A stretch of DNA of 50,243 bases from a bacterium (GTDB lineage Bacteria > UBP6 > UBA1177 > JAKLFG01), in assembly GCA_022711315.1 (NCBI GenBank), contig JAKLFG010000012.1, forward strand, positions 1 through 50,243, in the 5' to 3' direction. Made by a program: the position numbers and the translations under genes. Under the pieces are notes generated by a model. The model was given only the letters and a program-made list of their open reading frames with translations. It made no database searches and was not told where the DNA came from. This document shows, in pieces, positions 8,464-17,834 of this stretch. Positions within the stretch are counted from its first letter, which is position 1. Each line of letters begins with the position of its first letter.

Positions 8464-9228
8464 TTATTCGTCGATGCGCAGCAGTACCACCGATATGTTG
8501 TCCTTGCCGCCATTGGCGTTGGCCCGGTCTATCAGTTTGTCGGCCGCCTCGCGCAGATTCTTCGAGTCGGCGAGGATGACGGCCATGTCGTCGTCGGTCA
8601 CCATGTCCGACAGCCCGTCGGAGCAGGCGAAGTATATCTCGCCCTTGCTGACCGGGCGTTCCAGCACATCCACCAGCACATTCTCCTTCATGCCGAGCGC
8701 CCGCATGATGACATTCTTGTGAGGGAAGTTCCGTGCCTGTTCGGGCGTCAGTTGCCCCGCCTTGACATATTCGTTGACGAGCGAATGGTCCTCGGTGACC
8801 TGCGAGATGGCGCCGTCGGCGTAGCGGTAACACCGGCTGTCGCCGACATGGGCGATGTAGAGCGGCCCGTTCTCGAGCAGGAGCATCGCGACGATCGTGG
8901 TCCCCATGCCGGAGTAACTCGCGTTGCCCTGCGCGACGCGGAATATCTTGCGGTTGGCGAATTTGATGCCGACCTTCAGTTTGTTGGCCTCGATCGACAG
9001 GTTGGGGTCCATCTTGTAGGGCCAGGTCATGTCCTCATCCTCTTTGCTCGCCCGGAAGAAGTTGACGATGGTCTCTATGGCGATGGAACTGGCCACCTCG
9101 CCGGCGTTGTGCCCCCCCATGCCGTCGGCGACCACGAACACGCGCTCCTCGTCGAGCACCGCGAAGGAGTCCTCGTTGAGTTCCCGCTTTCTGCCGACAT
9201 CGGTCTTTCCGAAACAACTGAACTTCAT
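8464..9228 (-). CDS. PP2C-family Ser/Thr protein phosphatase (Stp/PrpC type)
   Basis: A 254-residue cytoplasmic metal-dependent phosphatase that removes phosphate from Ser/Thr of proteins. Motifs run in family order: TDVGRKRELNEDSF (residues 9-22) with metal-site Glu/Asp, VVADGMGGH (33-40) with the key Asp, TTIVAMLL, HVGDSRCYR, and SDGLSDMV before the final Asp of KDNISV. The length is the bare catalytic domain. Such phosphatases usually partner Hanks-type kinases, but no kinase gene is in this window. Two bases separate it from the lipid-kinase gene upstream, so they are cotranscribed. The ribosome site is a plain GGGG. Confidence 0.93.
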   Translation of the reverse strand: MKFSCFGKTDVGRKRELNEDSFAVLDEERVFVVADGMGGHNAGEVASSIAIETIVNFFRASKEDEDMTWPYKMDPNLSIEANKLKVGIKFANRKIFRVAQGNASYSGMGTTIVAMLLLENGPLYIAHVGDSRCYRYADGAISQVTEDHSLVNEYVKAGQLTPEQARNFPHKNVIMRALGMKENVLVDVLERPVSKGEIYFACSDGLSDMVTDDDMAVILADSKNLREAADKLIDRANANGGKDNISVVLLRIDE

Positions 9229-9230
9229 CG

Positions 9231-10157
9231 TTACCCCGCTATGATATCAACGCTTCTGTCAACGAACAGGTCGAGCGAGCCGGCGCTCTGGTAGAGGTCG
9301 CCGTCTATCGTGTATTTGAACGGTCGTCCCACCCGTATCGAGAAATGCTTGCCGATGGTGTCGAGCACCGTGCTCTTGGGGAGCGGCTTGCCGAGCCACG
9401 CGAGCCCGAGGAAGGGCACGATCCAGCTCCCTTTGTGTATCGCGAGCATCTGCATCTTGTCGGTGAGGTGACGGTTGCGCCAGAAGGGCTCAAAGCCGAG
9501 CCCGATCTGCGAGAGCGAGGTGACGAAGATGCCGAGGTACGGTTTTTTGCCGAGATCCTTGCCGTCCACGACGAGATGCGCCTCGAACCCCTCGAAGAGT
9601 TTGCGGTACAGGCGGGTCCGCAGGAAGATGGAGCCGACCGAGTTGACGAGCGTCCTGAACGCGACGAATGGGGAGGGGTCCCCGTGTTCGTAGTAGTAGT
9701 CCATGAAGGCGGTCACGATGCCGTTGCCGAAGATGAACCCGTACTTGTCGTCGATGCGGAAGAGCGGCTTCTGGACTATCCGCGGCTCGTCGCCGTTCTT
9801 GTACTTCTTGACCAGTCTTTTCAGGTTGGCGAGCGCGCCGCGCCGCGCTTTCACATTGGTCGCGACCTGATTGATGGTGCCGCCGCGCAGGACCGCGATG
9901 GGGGGAAGCGGCCGGTCGCCCCAGACCTGTATCATCTTTGTGATGACCAGATGGAGCGTGCCGTCGCCGCCGTTCACCGCGACGATGTCAACCTTCTTGC
10001 GGTGGAATTCGTCGAGCGCCGCGTCGAGTTCGTGCAGGTCGTTGGTGAAGCGGGAAAGGAGCACCTCGTCATGGTATTCCTGCATAAGCCGCAGGAGCCG
10101 CGGGCGACGCTTGTTCTGTCGTGCCTTCGGGTTGGATATGAGGCCGATGCCTGCCAT
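9231..10157 (-). CDS. Diacylglycerol kinase-family lipid kinase
   Basis: A 308-residue member of the DAGK/YegS/LCB5 family, which phosphorylates lipid hydroxyls such as diacylglycerol. The N-terminal catalytic lobe has GLISNPKAR at 4-12 and the nucleotide-binding VNGGDGTLH at 61-69. A GGTINQVATNVK segment follows near 105-117. The C-terminal beta-sandwich contains YTIDGDLYQ near the end, matching the conserved IDGE/D feature. The physiological lipid is not predictable. A GAGGAG site precedes the ATG, and a TTGACA-type promoter lies just upstream; this gene therefore probably opens a transcription unit running leftward through the phosphatase and the lipoproteins. Confidence 0.88.
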   Translation of the reverse strand: MAGIGLISNPKARQNKRRPRLLRLMQEYHDEVLLSRFTNDLHELDAALDEFHRKKVDIVAVNGGDGTLHLVITKMIQVWGDRPLPPIAVLRGGTINQVATNVKARRGALANLKRLVKKYKNGDEPRIVQKPLFRIDDKYGFIFGNGIVTAFMDYYYEHGDPSPFVAFRTLVNSVGSIFLRTRLYRKLFEGFEAHLVVDGKDLGKKPYLGIFVTSLSQIGLGFEPFWRNRHLTDKMQMLAIHKGSWIVPFLGLAWLGKPLPKSTVLDTIGKHFSIRVGRPFKYTIDGDLYQSAGSLDLFVDRSVDIIAG

Positions 10158-10185
10158 GACTCCTCTGGTAAGGGTAAAGCGTCAT

Positions 10186-10215
10186 ATATTAGGTATAGTT
10201 CCGTGCGATTGTCAA
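10186..10215 (-). promoter_or_regulatory. Predicted sigma70-type promoter for the lipid kinase operon
   Basis: On the minus strand a perfect TTGACA (10215-10210) is followed after 18 bases by TAATAT (10191-10186). The predicted start of transcription is near 10179, about 22 bases before the ATG at 10157. It sits in the only sizeable gap (75 bases) between thiG and the lipid kinase. Confidence 0.6.
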
Positions 10216-10232
10216 CTAAATAAGGGACGATG

Positions 10233-11009
10233 TCACTTTTTCAGGAAGTCAAGTTCGGGGCTGGAGGCGTGTGCGCTGTCGTACTTCTTCGGGATGCCCG
10301 CTTCCCGGGCGATGAGCGCCGCTTCGACCGCCATCTTGAACGCCGTTCCCATCGCGGCGGGATCCTTCGCCGTGGCTATCGCCGTGTTCACCAGCACCGC
10401 GTCGGCGCCGAGTTCTATCGCGGCGGCGGCGTCCGACGGCGCGCCGATACCGGCGTCGACCACGACTGGGACGCGCGCCTGTTCGATGATGATGCGGATC
10501 ATCTCGCGCATCAGTATCCCCTTGTTGGTGCCGATGGGCGCTGCAAGCGGCATGACCGTCGCCGCCCCCGCGTCCTGCAGGCGGAGTGCCAGCATCGGGT
10601 CGGCGTTGATGTAGGGGAGCACCGCGAAGCCTTTCTTCACCAGTATCTCGGTCGCCTTCAGGGTCTCGATCGGGTCGGGGAGGAGGTAGCGCGGTTCAGG
10701 GGTGAGTTCGAGTTTCACCCACTTGGGAAGCCCCGCCTCGGCCGCCATCTCGGCGTAGTAGACCGCCTCGTCGGCCGTCCGCGCCCCGGCGGTGTTCGGC
10801 AGTATCGTGATGCCGGGGCAGTTAAGGAGCGGCTTTAAGAGCGATTCGTCCTCCCCGCCGAGGTCCATCCGCCGCAGAGAGGCCGTTACCACCTGCGTGC
10901 CGGAAGACTTGACCGCAGCGATCATCGCGTCGTTCGACCGGTATTTGCCGGTACCGAGGAAGAGCCGCGAGGTGAATAAGAGCGGGCCGACGCGCAGTTC
11001 TTTTTCCAT
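10233..11009 (-). CDS. thiG: Thiazole synthase
   Basis: A 258-residue TIM-barrel enzyme that builds the thiazole phosphate of thiamine from deoxyxylulose phosphate, dehydroglycine and ThiS thiocarboxylate. Family stretches are FLGTGKYRS near 18-26, the Schiff-base lysine region [26 protein letters not shown] for the phosphate site, and [30 protein letters not shown]. The length matches ThiG. No thiS, thiF or thiH/thiO is in the window, so partners are encoded elsewhere. It starts four bases after nadA and shares its transcript. No TPP riboswitch fits in the gap. Confidence 0.95.
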   Translation of the reverse strand: MEKELRVGPLLFTSRLFLGTGKYRSNDAMIAAVKSSGTQVVTASLRRMDLGGEDESLLKPLLNCPGITILPNTAGARTADEAVYYAEMAAEAGLPKWVKLELTPEPRYLLPDPIETLKATEILVKKGFAVLPYINADPMLALRLQDAGAATVMPLAAPIGTNKGILMREMIRIIIEQARVPVVVDAGIGAPSDAAAAIELGADAVLVNTAIATAKDPAAMGTAFKMAVEAALIAREAGIPKKYDSAHASSPELDFLKK

Positions 11010-11013
11010 TATC

Positions 11014-11925
11014 TCACCTGTTCAGTTCAAGCATCCGGCTGAGGGCGTAGCGTGCTTTCTCGGCGATGTCGCTCGCCACCGTGACCGCCGTTCCCCCCTC
11101 GTCAAGCGACCGGAGGATCGTCTCGATCGTTATCTTCTTCATGTTCTGGCAGTACATGGTCGGGTTGGAAAGGTCGATGAATTCGGCCGCCGGATCGTGC
11201 CGCCGGAGCGTGTGGGTGATCCCCGACTCGGTCACGACGATGTAGCGTTCGTGCTTCTTTTCCTTCACGAGCGCCACCATGCCGCCGGTCGAAAGTATGT
11301 GGTCGGCCTCGGCGCGCGTCTCTTTCATGCATTCGGGGTGCATGAGGACCACCGCGCCGGGGTGGCGAGCCTTCACTTTGCGCACATCTTCGGGCGACAC
11401 CTTATGGTGGACCGGGCAGAAGCCGCTGTGGAGGATGATATCCTTTTCGGGGACCTGCTCGGCGACCCACGAACCGAGGTTCCGGTCGGGGACGAAGATG
11501 ACCTGTTTTGCGGGCAGGTTGCGGACGATGCGGACCGCCGATGAACTGGTCACGCAGACATCCGACAGCGCCTTTACCTCGACCGACGAGTTGACATAGC
11601 AGGCGACCGCCGCGCCGGGGTATTGCGCCTTGAGTTGCCGCACCTGTTCGGGCGTTATCATGTCGGCGAGCGGACAGCCGGCGTCGGCGACCGGCAGGAG
11701 CACCGTGCGGCCGGGGGTGAGGATGGCGGCCGTCTCGCCCATGAACCGGACGCCGGCGAGCACGATGATCTCGGCGGCCGAGTCGGCGGCGCGGACCGCC
11801 AGTTCGAACGAGTCGCCGACCACATCGGCGATATCCTGCACTTCAGGCCGGGTATAGGTGTGGGCGAGGATGATGGCGTTCTTATCCTTCTTCAACGCCG
11901 CGATGCGGCGTATGGTATCGTCCAT
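11014..11925 (-). CDS. nadA: Quinolinate synthase
   Basis: A 303-residue [4Fe-4S] enzyme condensing iminoaspartate with dihydroxyacetone phosphate to quinolinate in de novo NAD synthesis. The three cluster cysteines are visible in family contexts: [15 protein letters not shown] and TMYCQNMKK. The N-terminal [21 protein letters not shown] segment is the typical first domain. The length is that of the short, three-domain form. Its start shares one base with the stop of the upstream nfu-type gene (TGATG), so the Fe-S carrier and its likely client are translationally coupled. nadB and nadC are not in the window. Confidence 0.95.
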   Translation of the reverse strand: MDDTIRRIAALKKDKNAIILAHTYTRPEVQDIADVVGDSFELAVRAADSAAEIIVLAGVRFMGETAAILTPGRTVLLPVADAGCPLADMITPEQVRQLKAQYPGAAVACYVNSSVEVKALSDVCVTSSSAVRIVRNLPAKQVIFVPDRNLGSWVAEQVPEKDIILHSGFCPVHHKVSPEDVRKVKARHPGAVVLMHPECMKETRAEADHILSTGGMVALVKEKKHERYIVVTESGITHTLRRHDPAAEFIDLSNPTMYCQNMKKITIETILRSLDEGGTAVTVASDIAEKARYALSRMLELNR

Positions 11926-12170
11926 CAGACGCTGACGACCTTCGTCACTTCGGGGATGTTCCGCTTGAGTTCGAACTCGACGCCCATCTTGAGCGTCATC
12001 TGCGACATCGGACAGCCGTGGCAGGCGCCGCGCAGGGCGACCGTGACCACCCCGTCATCGCTCACGCCGATGAGTTCGACATCGCCGCCATCGCGCTGTA
12101 ACATCGGGCGCACCTTTTCGAGCACCTCGGGCACCTTCTTTTTCCAGTCGTTCTTCGCGTTCTCGGTCAT
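11925..12170 (-). CDS. NifU C-terminal-like Fe-S scaffold/carrier
   Basis: An 81-residue stand-alone Nfu/NifU-C domain. It has the LRGACHGCPMSQMTLK motif, whose CxxC binds a [4Fe-4S] cluster between two subunits for transfer to target enzymes. The frame stays open far upstream into dacB territory, but an AGGAGAT site sits a few bases before the ATG at 12170, and the resulting length is normal. It directly precedes nadA, an Fe-S enzyme, with a one-base overlap. Delivery of clusters to NadA is a reasonable inference. Confidence 0.92.
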   Translation of the reverse strand: MTENAKNDWKKKVPEVLEKVRPMLQRDGGDVELIGVSDDGVVTVALRGACHGCPMSQMTLKMGVEFELKRNIPEVTKVVSV

Positions 12171-12220
12171 GAGTATCTCCTTCGTATCTTCACCCGACGG
12201 TCTTCGTCGCGCTTTCGCAT

Positions 12221-12248
12221 ACGATAACGCCGGAAGGCGGTAAGTCAA
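12221..12248 (-). promoter_or_regulatory. Predicted promoter for nfu-nadA-thiG
   Basis: On the minus strand TTGACT (12248-12243) is followed after 16 bases by TATCGT (12226-12221), in the 113-base gap between dacB and the nfu gene. The leader would be about 45 bases. The -10 is only 4 of 6 to consensus, so confidence is moderate. I see no clear terminator after dacB in this gap. Confidence 0.45.
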
Positions 12249-12283
12249 GAGGAGCGCGGGGGAAAAATGGTCGGGAGCGTCCG

Positions 12284-13645
12284 CTAGAACGCCTGCCATA
12301 TCTGGTCGAGGACGAGGTCCCGATCGGGAACGAGATAGGCCTTCTTCTTCGAGTTGAGTACGAGCGTGACGAGATAGACCCTGCCGCTCTTCGCGCGCAT
12401 GAGGCCCGACACTGCGGTGACGAACGAGAGCGACCCGGTCTTGAACCGCGCCTCGTGCTTGTAATCGGCCTTTATCTTCTTCATCGTCCCTTCCTCGCCC
12501 GCCACCGGGAGCGTCGCGAAATAATCGGGCATCGCGAAGGGGTTGCCGTACTCTTTTTTCATGAGGTCGATGATGAAGCCGGGGGTCAGCAGGTTCTGCG
12601 CGACGGTGCCGAGCCCGCAGGCGTTGATGATGTTGGGTTCGACGCCGGTCAGTTCCTTCGCGTACTGTTTGAGGACGGCGAGTCCGGCGCGGTGGTCCTT
12701 TTTCTTCTCGATGCCGATGGCGTACATGATCGCGTCGGCGATGAAGTTGGTGGACCAGCGGTTCATGTAGGTGAGGATGAGGAACAGTTCCCTGCTCTCG
12801 TGGGTGTAGCGGATGCCGTCGGCGGCGTCGAAGAGCGAGTCGTCGAGCCGCGCCCGGTCGGGGACGACATCCTTTGCCTGGAACATGAAGTACATCAGCA
12901 GGTCGGTGTAGTGGCGCAACGGGTCCCATATCTTCCGTTCTTTGCGCAGTCCTTCCTTGAGTTCGGTGCCGATGGTGCCCGACACGGTGAGTTTGGTCCG
13001 CCCGTCGGTGTTCTCGGAGAGTATCTCGACCTTCTTCTCCTTCCCCTTCACGGTCATGACCTCGCCTTCGAGGATGAAGTGGCGCCCCGGCGTCGAGATG
13101 AACACCTGCGCCTTTTCCCCTTCCTTGCCGGGAAGGAATACCAATTCGACCGAATTATAGTTGAGCGCGAAGGGCGAAAGATAGGCGTTGTAGGCGCGGC
13201 CGGTGCCGTCGCTTCCCGCCATCGGGATCGACCCTTTCTCGCCGTAAGCGTAGTCGTCGGCGACGACCCGCGCGATGTACTTGACGCCGCGGTTCTTGAG
13301 TTCGTTGGCGACGAGCCAGAGTTCCTCCATCACCATCGTCGGGTCGCCCTGCGTCTTCATGTAGAGCGTCGCCGTTTCGGGCTTGTAGTAGAAGCGGGTC
13401 TTGAAGGTGTAGTTGCGTCCGAGGTGTTTCAGCGCCGCGCCGGTCGTGATGAGTTTCACATTCGAGGCGTAGGGGAACTCCTTGTCGCGGTTGTGGGCGA
13501 ACGCCTCTTTCTTCGCCGCGATGTCGTACACGACGATGCCGGCGTCCTCGGGCGCGACGATGCCGAGGTCGGGGGCGAACGGCGCCGTCTGCGCGGCGAC
13601 GGTCAGGCACGAAAGGAGAGAAAGGAGGAACAGCGGCGTTCTCAT
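12284..13645 (-). CDS. dacB: D-alanyl-D-alanine carboxypeptidase/endopeptidase (PBP4 family)
   Basis: A 453-residue class C penicillin-binding protein trimming or cleaving peptidoglycan cross-links in the periplasm. A signal peptide (MRTPLFLLSLLSCLTVAAQ) is followed by the three active-site motifs: SxxK as SNVK at 61-64, SxN as STN in YMNRWSTNFIAD, and KTG in RFKTGSLSF. A large insert lies between the first two motifs, as in the PBP4 family. The start at 13645 is set by the signal peptide and by the ATGA overlap with the uridine kinase gene. The C terminus ends normally. Confidence 0.92.
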   Translation of the reverse strand: MRTPLFLLSLLSCLTVAAQTAPFAPDLGIVAPEDAGIVVYDIAAKKEAFAHNRDKEFPYASNVKLITTGAALKHLGRNYTFKTRFYYKPETATLYMKTQGDPTMVMEELWLVANELKNRGVKYIARVVADDYAYGEKGSIPMAGSDGTGRAYNAYLSPFALNYNSVELVFLPGKEGEKAQVFISTPGRHFILEGEVMTVKGKEKKVEILSENTDGRTKLTVSGTIGTELKEGLRKERKIWDPLRHYTDLLMYFMFQAKDVVPDRARLDDSLFDAADGIRYTHESRELFLILTYMNRWSTNFIADAIMYAIGIEKKKDHRAGLAVLKQYAKELTGVEPNIINACGLGTVAQNLLTPGFIIDLMKKEYGNPFAMPDYFATLPVAGEEGTMKKIKADYKHEARFKTGSLSFVTAVSGLMRAKSGRVYLVTLVLNSKKKAYLVPDRDLVLDQIWQAF

Positions 13646-14286
13646 CCGGCGGCGCTGCGGGGGGAGCGGTGTTCGACGAGCCACTGCCGTATCTTGGTCA
13701 CGATCATGTCGGTCGCGACGACATTGTCGCCTCCCTCGGGCAGGACGAGGTCGGCCCACTTCTTCGACGGCTCGACGAACTGGGCGTGCATCGGCTTGAC
13801 CGAGTCGTAGTACTGTTTGCGTATCTGTTCGAACTTGCGGCCGCGCACCTCGATGTCGCGACGGATGCGGCGGAAGGCGCGGATGTCGGGGTCGGTGTCC
13901 ACATACAGTTTTATGTCGAACAGGTCGCGTATCTCCTTGCGGTGGAACGCGAGTATCCCCTCGACGATGACGATGTCGGCCGGTTCGGTGAGATCGATCT
14001 CCGCGCGGCGTCCGTGCTTCACGAAATCGTAGATCGGCTTTTCTATCGCCTGCCCGGCGATGAGCGCCTTCAACTGCTTGGCGAACAGTTCGAAGTCTAT
14101 CGCGTCGGGGTGGTCGTAGTTGAGCGCCTCGCGGTCGATGTCCGACAGGTGCGAGTGGTCCTTGTAGTAGGCGTCCATCTCGATGATGGCGACCGTCTCC
14201 TGCAGCGCCACGGCCGCTTTGATGTTGTGGGCGATGGTCGACTTGCCCGATCCGGTCCCTCCGGCTATCCCGATGACGAGCGGCAT
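13642..14286 (-). CDS. udk: Uridine kinase
   Basis: A 214-residue P-loop kinase phosphorylating uridine (and cytidine) in pyrimidine salvage. The Walker A GGTGSGKST is at 9-17. The family segments MDAYYKDHSHL, NYDHPDAIDF, and VIVEGILAF are all present, followed by VDTDPDIRAFRRIRRD. A GAGGAGG site precedes the ATG. It overlaps dacB by four bases and follows the aminotransferase gene after 21 bases. Nothing in the sequence links it functionally to those neighbours. Confidence 0.94.
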   Translation of the reverse strand: MPLVIGIAGGTGSGKSTIAHNIKAAVALQETVAIIEMDAYYKDHSHLSDIDREALNYDHPDAIDFELFAKQLKALIAGQAIEKPIYDFVKHGRRAEIDLTEPADIVIVEGILAFHRKEIRDLFDIKLYVDTDPDIRAFRRIRRDIEVRGRKFEQIRKQYYDSVKPMHAQFVEPSKKWADLVLPEGGDNVVATDMIVTKIRQWLVEHRSPRSAAG

Positions 14287-14307
14287 GGTATCCTCCTCGT
14301 TATATCC

Positions 14308-15504
14308 TCAGCATTTCTTGCGGTACGCCTCGAGCGCGAGCCGGAGGATCTCCATCGCTTTTTTCGTCTTCTCGACATTGAGGACGAACGCGATGCGCGC
14401 CTCGTTGCGGCCCAGCCCCGGGGTGGCGTAGAACCCCTCGGCGGGAGCCAGCATGACCGTCTCGTTGTTGACATGGAATTCGGTCAGCATCCAGATCACG
14501 AAATCCTCGGCGTCGGCGACCGGCAGACGCATCACGATGTAGAAGGCCCCCTTCGGCACCTTGTACTCGACCTCGGCCATCTTGGCGAGCCCTTCGAGCA
14601 CCGCGTCGCGCCGTTTCTTGTATTCGCCGACCATCGTGTCGAAGTAGTCCTTGCCCAGATCGACCGTCGGGACCGCCATCCACTGGTCTATCGTCGGCGG
14701 GCAGAGCCGCGCCTGACCGAAGCAGAGCGCCGCCTGCATCACCGCCTTGTTGCGGCTCACAAAAGCGCCGATGCGCGACCCGCAGGCCGAAAAGCGCTTC
14801 GAGATGCTGTCCATCATCACCACATGTTCGTCCATGTCGCGGAACTCGAGGAGCGAGGTGTGCTTCTCGCCGCTGAATATGAATTCGCGGTACACCTCGT
14901 CGCCGAACAGGAACAGGTTGTGCTTCTTGGCGAGATAGGCGAGTTTGCGAAGTTCCTCCTCGCCGTAGAGTTTGCCGGTGGGGTTGTTCGGGTTGCAGAT
15001 CATGAGCGCCTTCGTCTTCGGGGTGATGAGCCGCTCAATGACCGATATGTCGGGCAGTTCCCAGTCGTCCTCGAGCCGCGTGGTGATCGGGCGCACCGTC
15101 ACCGCCGCCTGTGTCGCGAAGCCGTTGTAGTTGGTGTAGAACGGCTCGGGGACCAGTATCTCGTCGCCCGGGTCGCAGCAGACGGTCATCCCCATGATGA
15201 TCGCCTCTGAGCCGCCGTTCGTCACGATGATGTTCTCGCGGCCCAGTTCGATGCCGTGCTTTTTGTAGTATTTGATGAGTGCGTCCTGATATTCGGGGAT
15301 GCCCTGCGACGGGCCGTAGGCGATGACCTTCGAGCCGAGTTTCTTCAAGGCGTCGAACATCGCGGGGGGCGTTTCGATGTCGGGCTGACCGATGTTCAGT
15401 TGATAGACGGTCTTCCCGGCCGCTATCGCCTTATCGGCGTAGGGCTTCAGTTTGCGGATCGGGGAGGGCGGCATCGCCGCGCCGCGTTTCGAGGCGGTTA
15501 TCAT
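14308..15504 (-). CDS. Class I/II PLP-dependent aminotransferase
   Basis: A 398-residue fold-type I aminotransferase of the aspartate-aminotransferase-like group. Conserved parts are QLNIGQPDIETP (35-46), GGSEAI for cofactor phosphate, NPNNPTG at 171-177, the Asp in FGDEVYREF, and the PLP lysine at 236 in SISKRFSACGSRIG. The substrate pair is not predictable; aromatic, aspartate or LL-diaminopimelate-type activity are all possible. I chose the ATG at 15504 with a GGAG site upstream; a second in-frame Met ten residues later is an alternative. A weak minus-strand promoter (TTGCCT, N17, TACACC) and a short ACACC-N5-GGTGT hairpin lie in the leader. Confidence 0.87.
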   Translation of the reverse strand: MITASKRGAAMPPSPIRKLKPYADKAIAAGKTVYQLNIGQPDIETPPAMFDALKKLGSKVIAYGPSQGIPEYQDALIKYYKKHGIELGRENIIVTNGGSEAIIMGMTVCCDPGDEILVPEPFYTNYNGFATQAAVTVRPITTRLEDDWELPDISVIERLITPKTKALMICNPNNPTGKLYGEEELRKLAYLAKKHNLFLFGDEVYREFIFSGEKHTSLLEFRDMDEHVVMMDSISKRFSACGSRIGAFVSRNKAVMQAALCFGQARLCPPTIDQWMAVPTVDLGKDYFDTMVGEYKKRRDAVLEGLAKMAEVEYKVPKGAFYIVMRLPVADAEDFVIWMLTEFHVNNETVMLAPAEGFYATPGLGRNEARIAFVLNVEKTKKAMEILRLALEAYRKKC

Positions 15505-15600
15505 GTCAAACTCCGGCAAAAGATGAACAAACACCCTGAAGGTGTAGCCGCCGCGAGCCGAAAAGGCAAGAAAATCCAGTCCGCCGCGCAAGAAAAAAAC

Positions 15601-15628
15601 TTGCAAAGAAGACCCCGCCCACTATGAT
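15601..15628 (+). promoter_or_regulatory. Predicted promoter for serS
   Basis: TTGCAA at 15601-15606 and TATGAT at 15623-15628 are separated by 16 bases. The 165-base divergent gap to the aminotransferase holds this element. The leader before the serS ATG would be about 35 bases, and no T-box motif fits in it. Confidence 0.55.
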
Positions 15629-15669
15629 GAAGCGCCCGTTATTTCTACGAACTTCAAGGGAGAACGGCG

Positions 15670-16944
15670 ATGTTCGACGGCAGACTCATCATGGAGCAGA
15701 AGGAGCGCGTTCTGGCTTCGATGCGCAAGCGGAACTTCAAGGATATCCATCTGATAGAGACGGCGGCCGAACTGATCGAGCGGCGCAAACGGATCATCAC
15801 CGAGTCGGAAACGGCCCGCGCCCAGCAGAACAAACGGTCCAAGGATATGCCGCAGATCATGAAGAGCGGCACCCCCGACGAGAAAAAGGCGATACAGGAG
15901 GAACTGAAGGCGCTTTCCGAGCAGGTGAAGTCGTTCCAGCCCAAGGTCAAGGCGGTCGAGGAGGAACTCGACCAGATACTGCTTGCGATACCGAATATGC
16001 TTGCCGATGACGCGCCGGAGGGAGGAGAGGATAACGCCGTGGAAGTGTCGGCGTGGGGCGAAAAGCCGGTGTTCGATTTCACCCCGAAGGAGCACGACGA
16101 CCTCGCCAAGGGTCTCTTCGATCCGGAGCGGGGGGCGAAACTGTCCGGCGCGCGGTTCAGCGTGCTGTGGGGGAAACTCGCGACGCTCGAACGGGTGCTC
16201 ATCCAGTTCATGCTCGACATCCAGACCCGCGAACGGGGCTACACCGAGGTGTTGCCGCCGTTCATGGTCAACCGCGCGACGATGACGGCGACCGGGCAAC
16301 TCCCCAAGTTCGAGGAGGACCTGTTCAGGACGAACGACGATCTGTTCCTCATACCGACCGCCGAGGTGCCGGTGACCAATCTCCACCGCGACGAGATACT
16401 GCGCGAGGAGGACCTGCCGCGCTCCTACTGCGCCTACACCCCCTGTTTCCGGCGCGAGGCGGGCAGTTACGGCAAGGACACCAAGGGCTACATCCGCCAG
16501 CATCAGTTCAATAAGGTCGAACTCGTCAAGTTCACGCGGCCCGAGGCTTCGGACGCCGAACTTATGAAACTGCTCCTCGACGCCGAGGAGATACTGCGCC
16601 GGCTGGGCCTTCACTACCGCGTCGTGCGGCTCGCCGCTCAGGATCAGGGCTTCTCGTCGGCCAAGACCTTCGACATCGAGGTGTGGCTCCCCGGACAGGG
16701 ACGCTACCGCGAGATATCGTCGTGCAGTTCCTTCACCGACTATCAGGCGCGGCGCGGCAACATCCGCTTCAAACGGGCGGGAGCGAAGGCGACCGAACTC
16801 TGCCACACCCTGAACGGATCGGGGCTTGCGGTCGGCCGGACGCTCATCGCGGTCGTCGAGAACTACCAGCGCGCCGACGGGTCCATCGCGGTGCCCGAAG
16901 CGCTCCGCCCCCTCATGGGTTGCGAGGTCATCACCCCCGCATGA
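15670..16944 (+). CDS. serS: Seryl-tRNA synthetase
   Basis: A 424-residue class II synthetase charging tRNA-Ser (and tRNA-Sec where present). The N-terminal ~110 residues are the long helical coiled-coil arm that binds the tRNA variable arm. The catalytic core shows [10 protein letters not shown], motif 2 as [21 protein letters not shown], the serine-site [13 protein letters not shown], and motif 3 in [16 protein letters not shown]. The length is normal. An AGGGAG site precedes the ATG. The stop overlaps the next ATG by four bases, so a membrane protein and a glycosyltransferase are co-expressed with this housekeeping enzyme. Confidence 0.97.
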   Translation: MFDGRLIMEQKERVLASMRKRNFKDIHLIETAAELIERRKRIITESETARAQQNKRSKDMPQIMKSGTPDEKKAIQEELKALSEQVKSFQPKVKAVEEELDQILLAIPNMLADDAPEGGEDNAVEVSAWGEKPVFDFTPKEHDDLAKGLFDPERGAKLSGARFSVLWGKLATLERVLIQFMLDIQTRERGYTEVLPPFMVNRATMTATGQLPKFEEDLFRTNDDLFLIPTAEVPVTNLHRDEILREEDLPRSYCAYTPCFRREAGSYGKDTKGYIRQHQFNKVELVKFTRPEASDAELMKLLLDAEEILRRLGLHYRVVRLAAQDQGFSSAKTFDIEVWLPGQGRYREISSCSSFTDYQARRGNIRFKRAGAKATELCHTLNGSGLAVGRTLIAVVENYQRADGSIAVPEALRPLMGCEVITPA

Positions 16945-17834
16945 AGGTGTCCCCCCGAACGCCCTACAACATCGCCTTTGCGCTCATCCTGCTGACGGCG
17001 GTCTGGAGCGTCTTCAGTTTCTTCTCCTACCATATCGCGCCTCTCCCGGAGCGGATGCCCGGCCCGCTCCTCGACACCCTTTCGCGCGAGGTGCGTCCCG
17101 GCGAGCCGATCTATCTTGCCGACCAGCGGTTCGACCGGTTCGTCGGAAGCCACCCGCAGTACAACATCTTCCCGGGCGGCGGGTCGAACGCCCCGAAGGC
17201 GGCCCGTGCCTCCCGTTTCTTCCTCGTCGTCGGCGCCTCGATGCCCGGTGACTTCGGCGATCTCGACGGGTTCTCCGCGACGGTCGCGGCGGCGGTCGAG
17301 GGGCTGACGCTGTGGCGCTTCGAGCGCACCGACGGCGCCCCGGCCGAATATCTGCTGTCCGACGCCTTTCCGGATGGTCTGGTGATCCGATCCTCCGCCT
17401 TCCCCGACGGCGCGGCCTTTCGTAACGGCGAGTTCGTGATAGGTCCCGCCCCCTGGGAACGGGCGCAGGTCAAGAGCGGCGAGTTCGGCCCCGAACGGCG
17501 CACCGCCCTTTCGGTCCACCCGCTCGACGGCCCCGACAAATGGATAGAACTGACGGCCGACCCGGCCCGCTGGCGCGCCGCGGCGATATCGCTCGGTTAC
17601 GGCATCGCCGCCTCGGGCGACTGCAAGGGGCAGTGCCCGCCGGTGACGGTGACGGTGACGCAGGAGGAGCGGGAACGGTCGTTCACCACCCGTGACGGGG
17701 TATGGCAGCAGGCCGAACTGAAAGGGTTCGCCGCCGACCGGCCGCTTACGATACGCGTCGTCGCCGATAAGGCGGGCAAGCGCCATTTCTACTGCGATCT
17801 GATATTCCGTGCCGCCGGGGAGGTGACGCCATGA
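16941..17834 (+). CDS. Single-TM protein of unknown function coupled to GT39
   Basis: A 297-residue protein with one N-terminal TM (about 11-30) and a large probably periplasmic domain rich in beta-type sequence. The domain includes [15 protein letters not shown] and two nearby cysteines in [12 protein letters not shown] do not recognise a family. It overlaps serS at its start and the GT39 glycosyltransferase at its end, four bases each, so it is almost certainly made together with the transferase. It could present or recognise the same acceptor, but that rests on gene order alone. Confidence 0.72.
   Translation: MKVSPRTPYNIAFALILLTAVWSVFSFFSYHIAPLPERMPGPLLDTLSREVRPGEPIYLADQRFDRFVGSHPQYNIFPGGGSNAPKAARASRFFLVVGASMPGDFGDLDGFSATVAAAVEGLTLWRFERTDGAPAEYLLSDAFPDGLVIRSSAFPDGAAFRNGEFVIGPAPWERAQVKSGEFGPERRTALSVHPLDGPDKWIELTADPARWRAAAISLGYGIAASGDCKGQCPPVTVTVTQEERERSFTTRDGVWQQAELKGFAADRPLTIRVVADKAGKRHFYCDLIFRAAGEVTP

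Noticed and set aside
12171-12929. Long N-terminal extension of the nfu-type protein into dacB
   Set aside because: The extension is antisense-like Arg/His-rich shadow coding, whereas the 81-residue reading has a ribosome site and normal family length.
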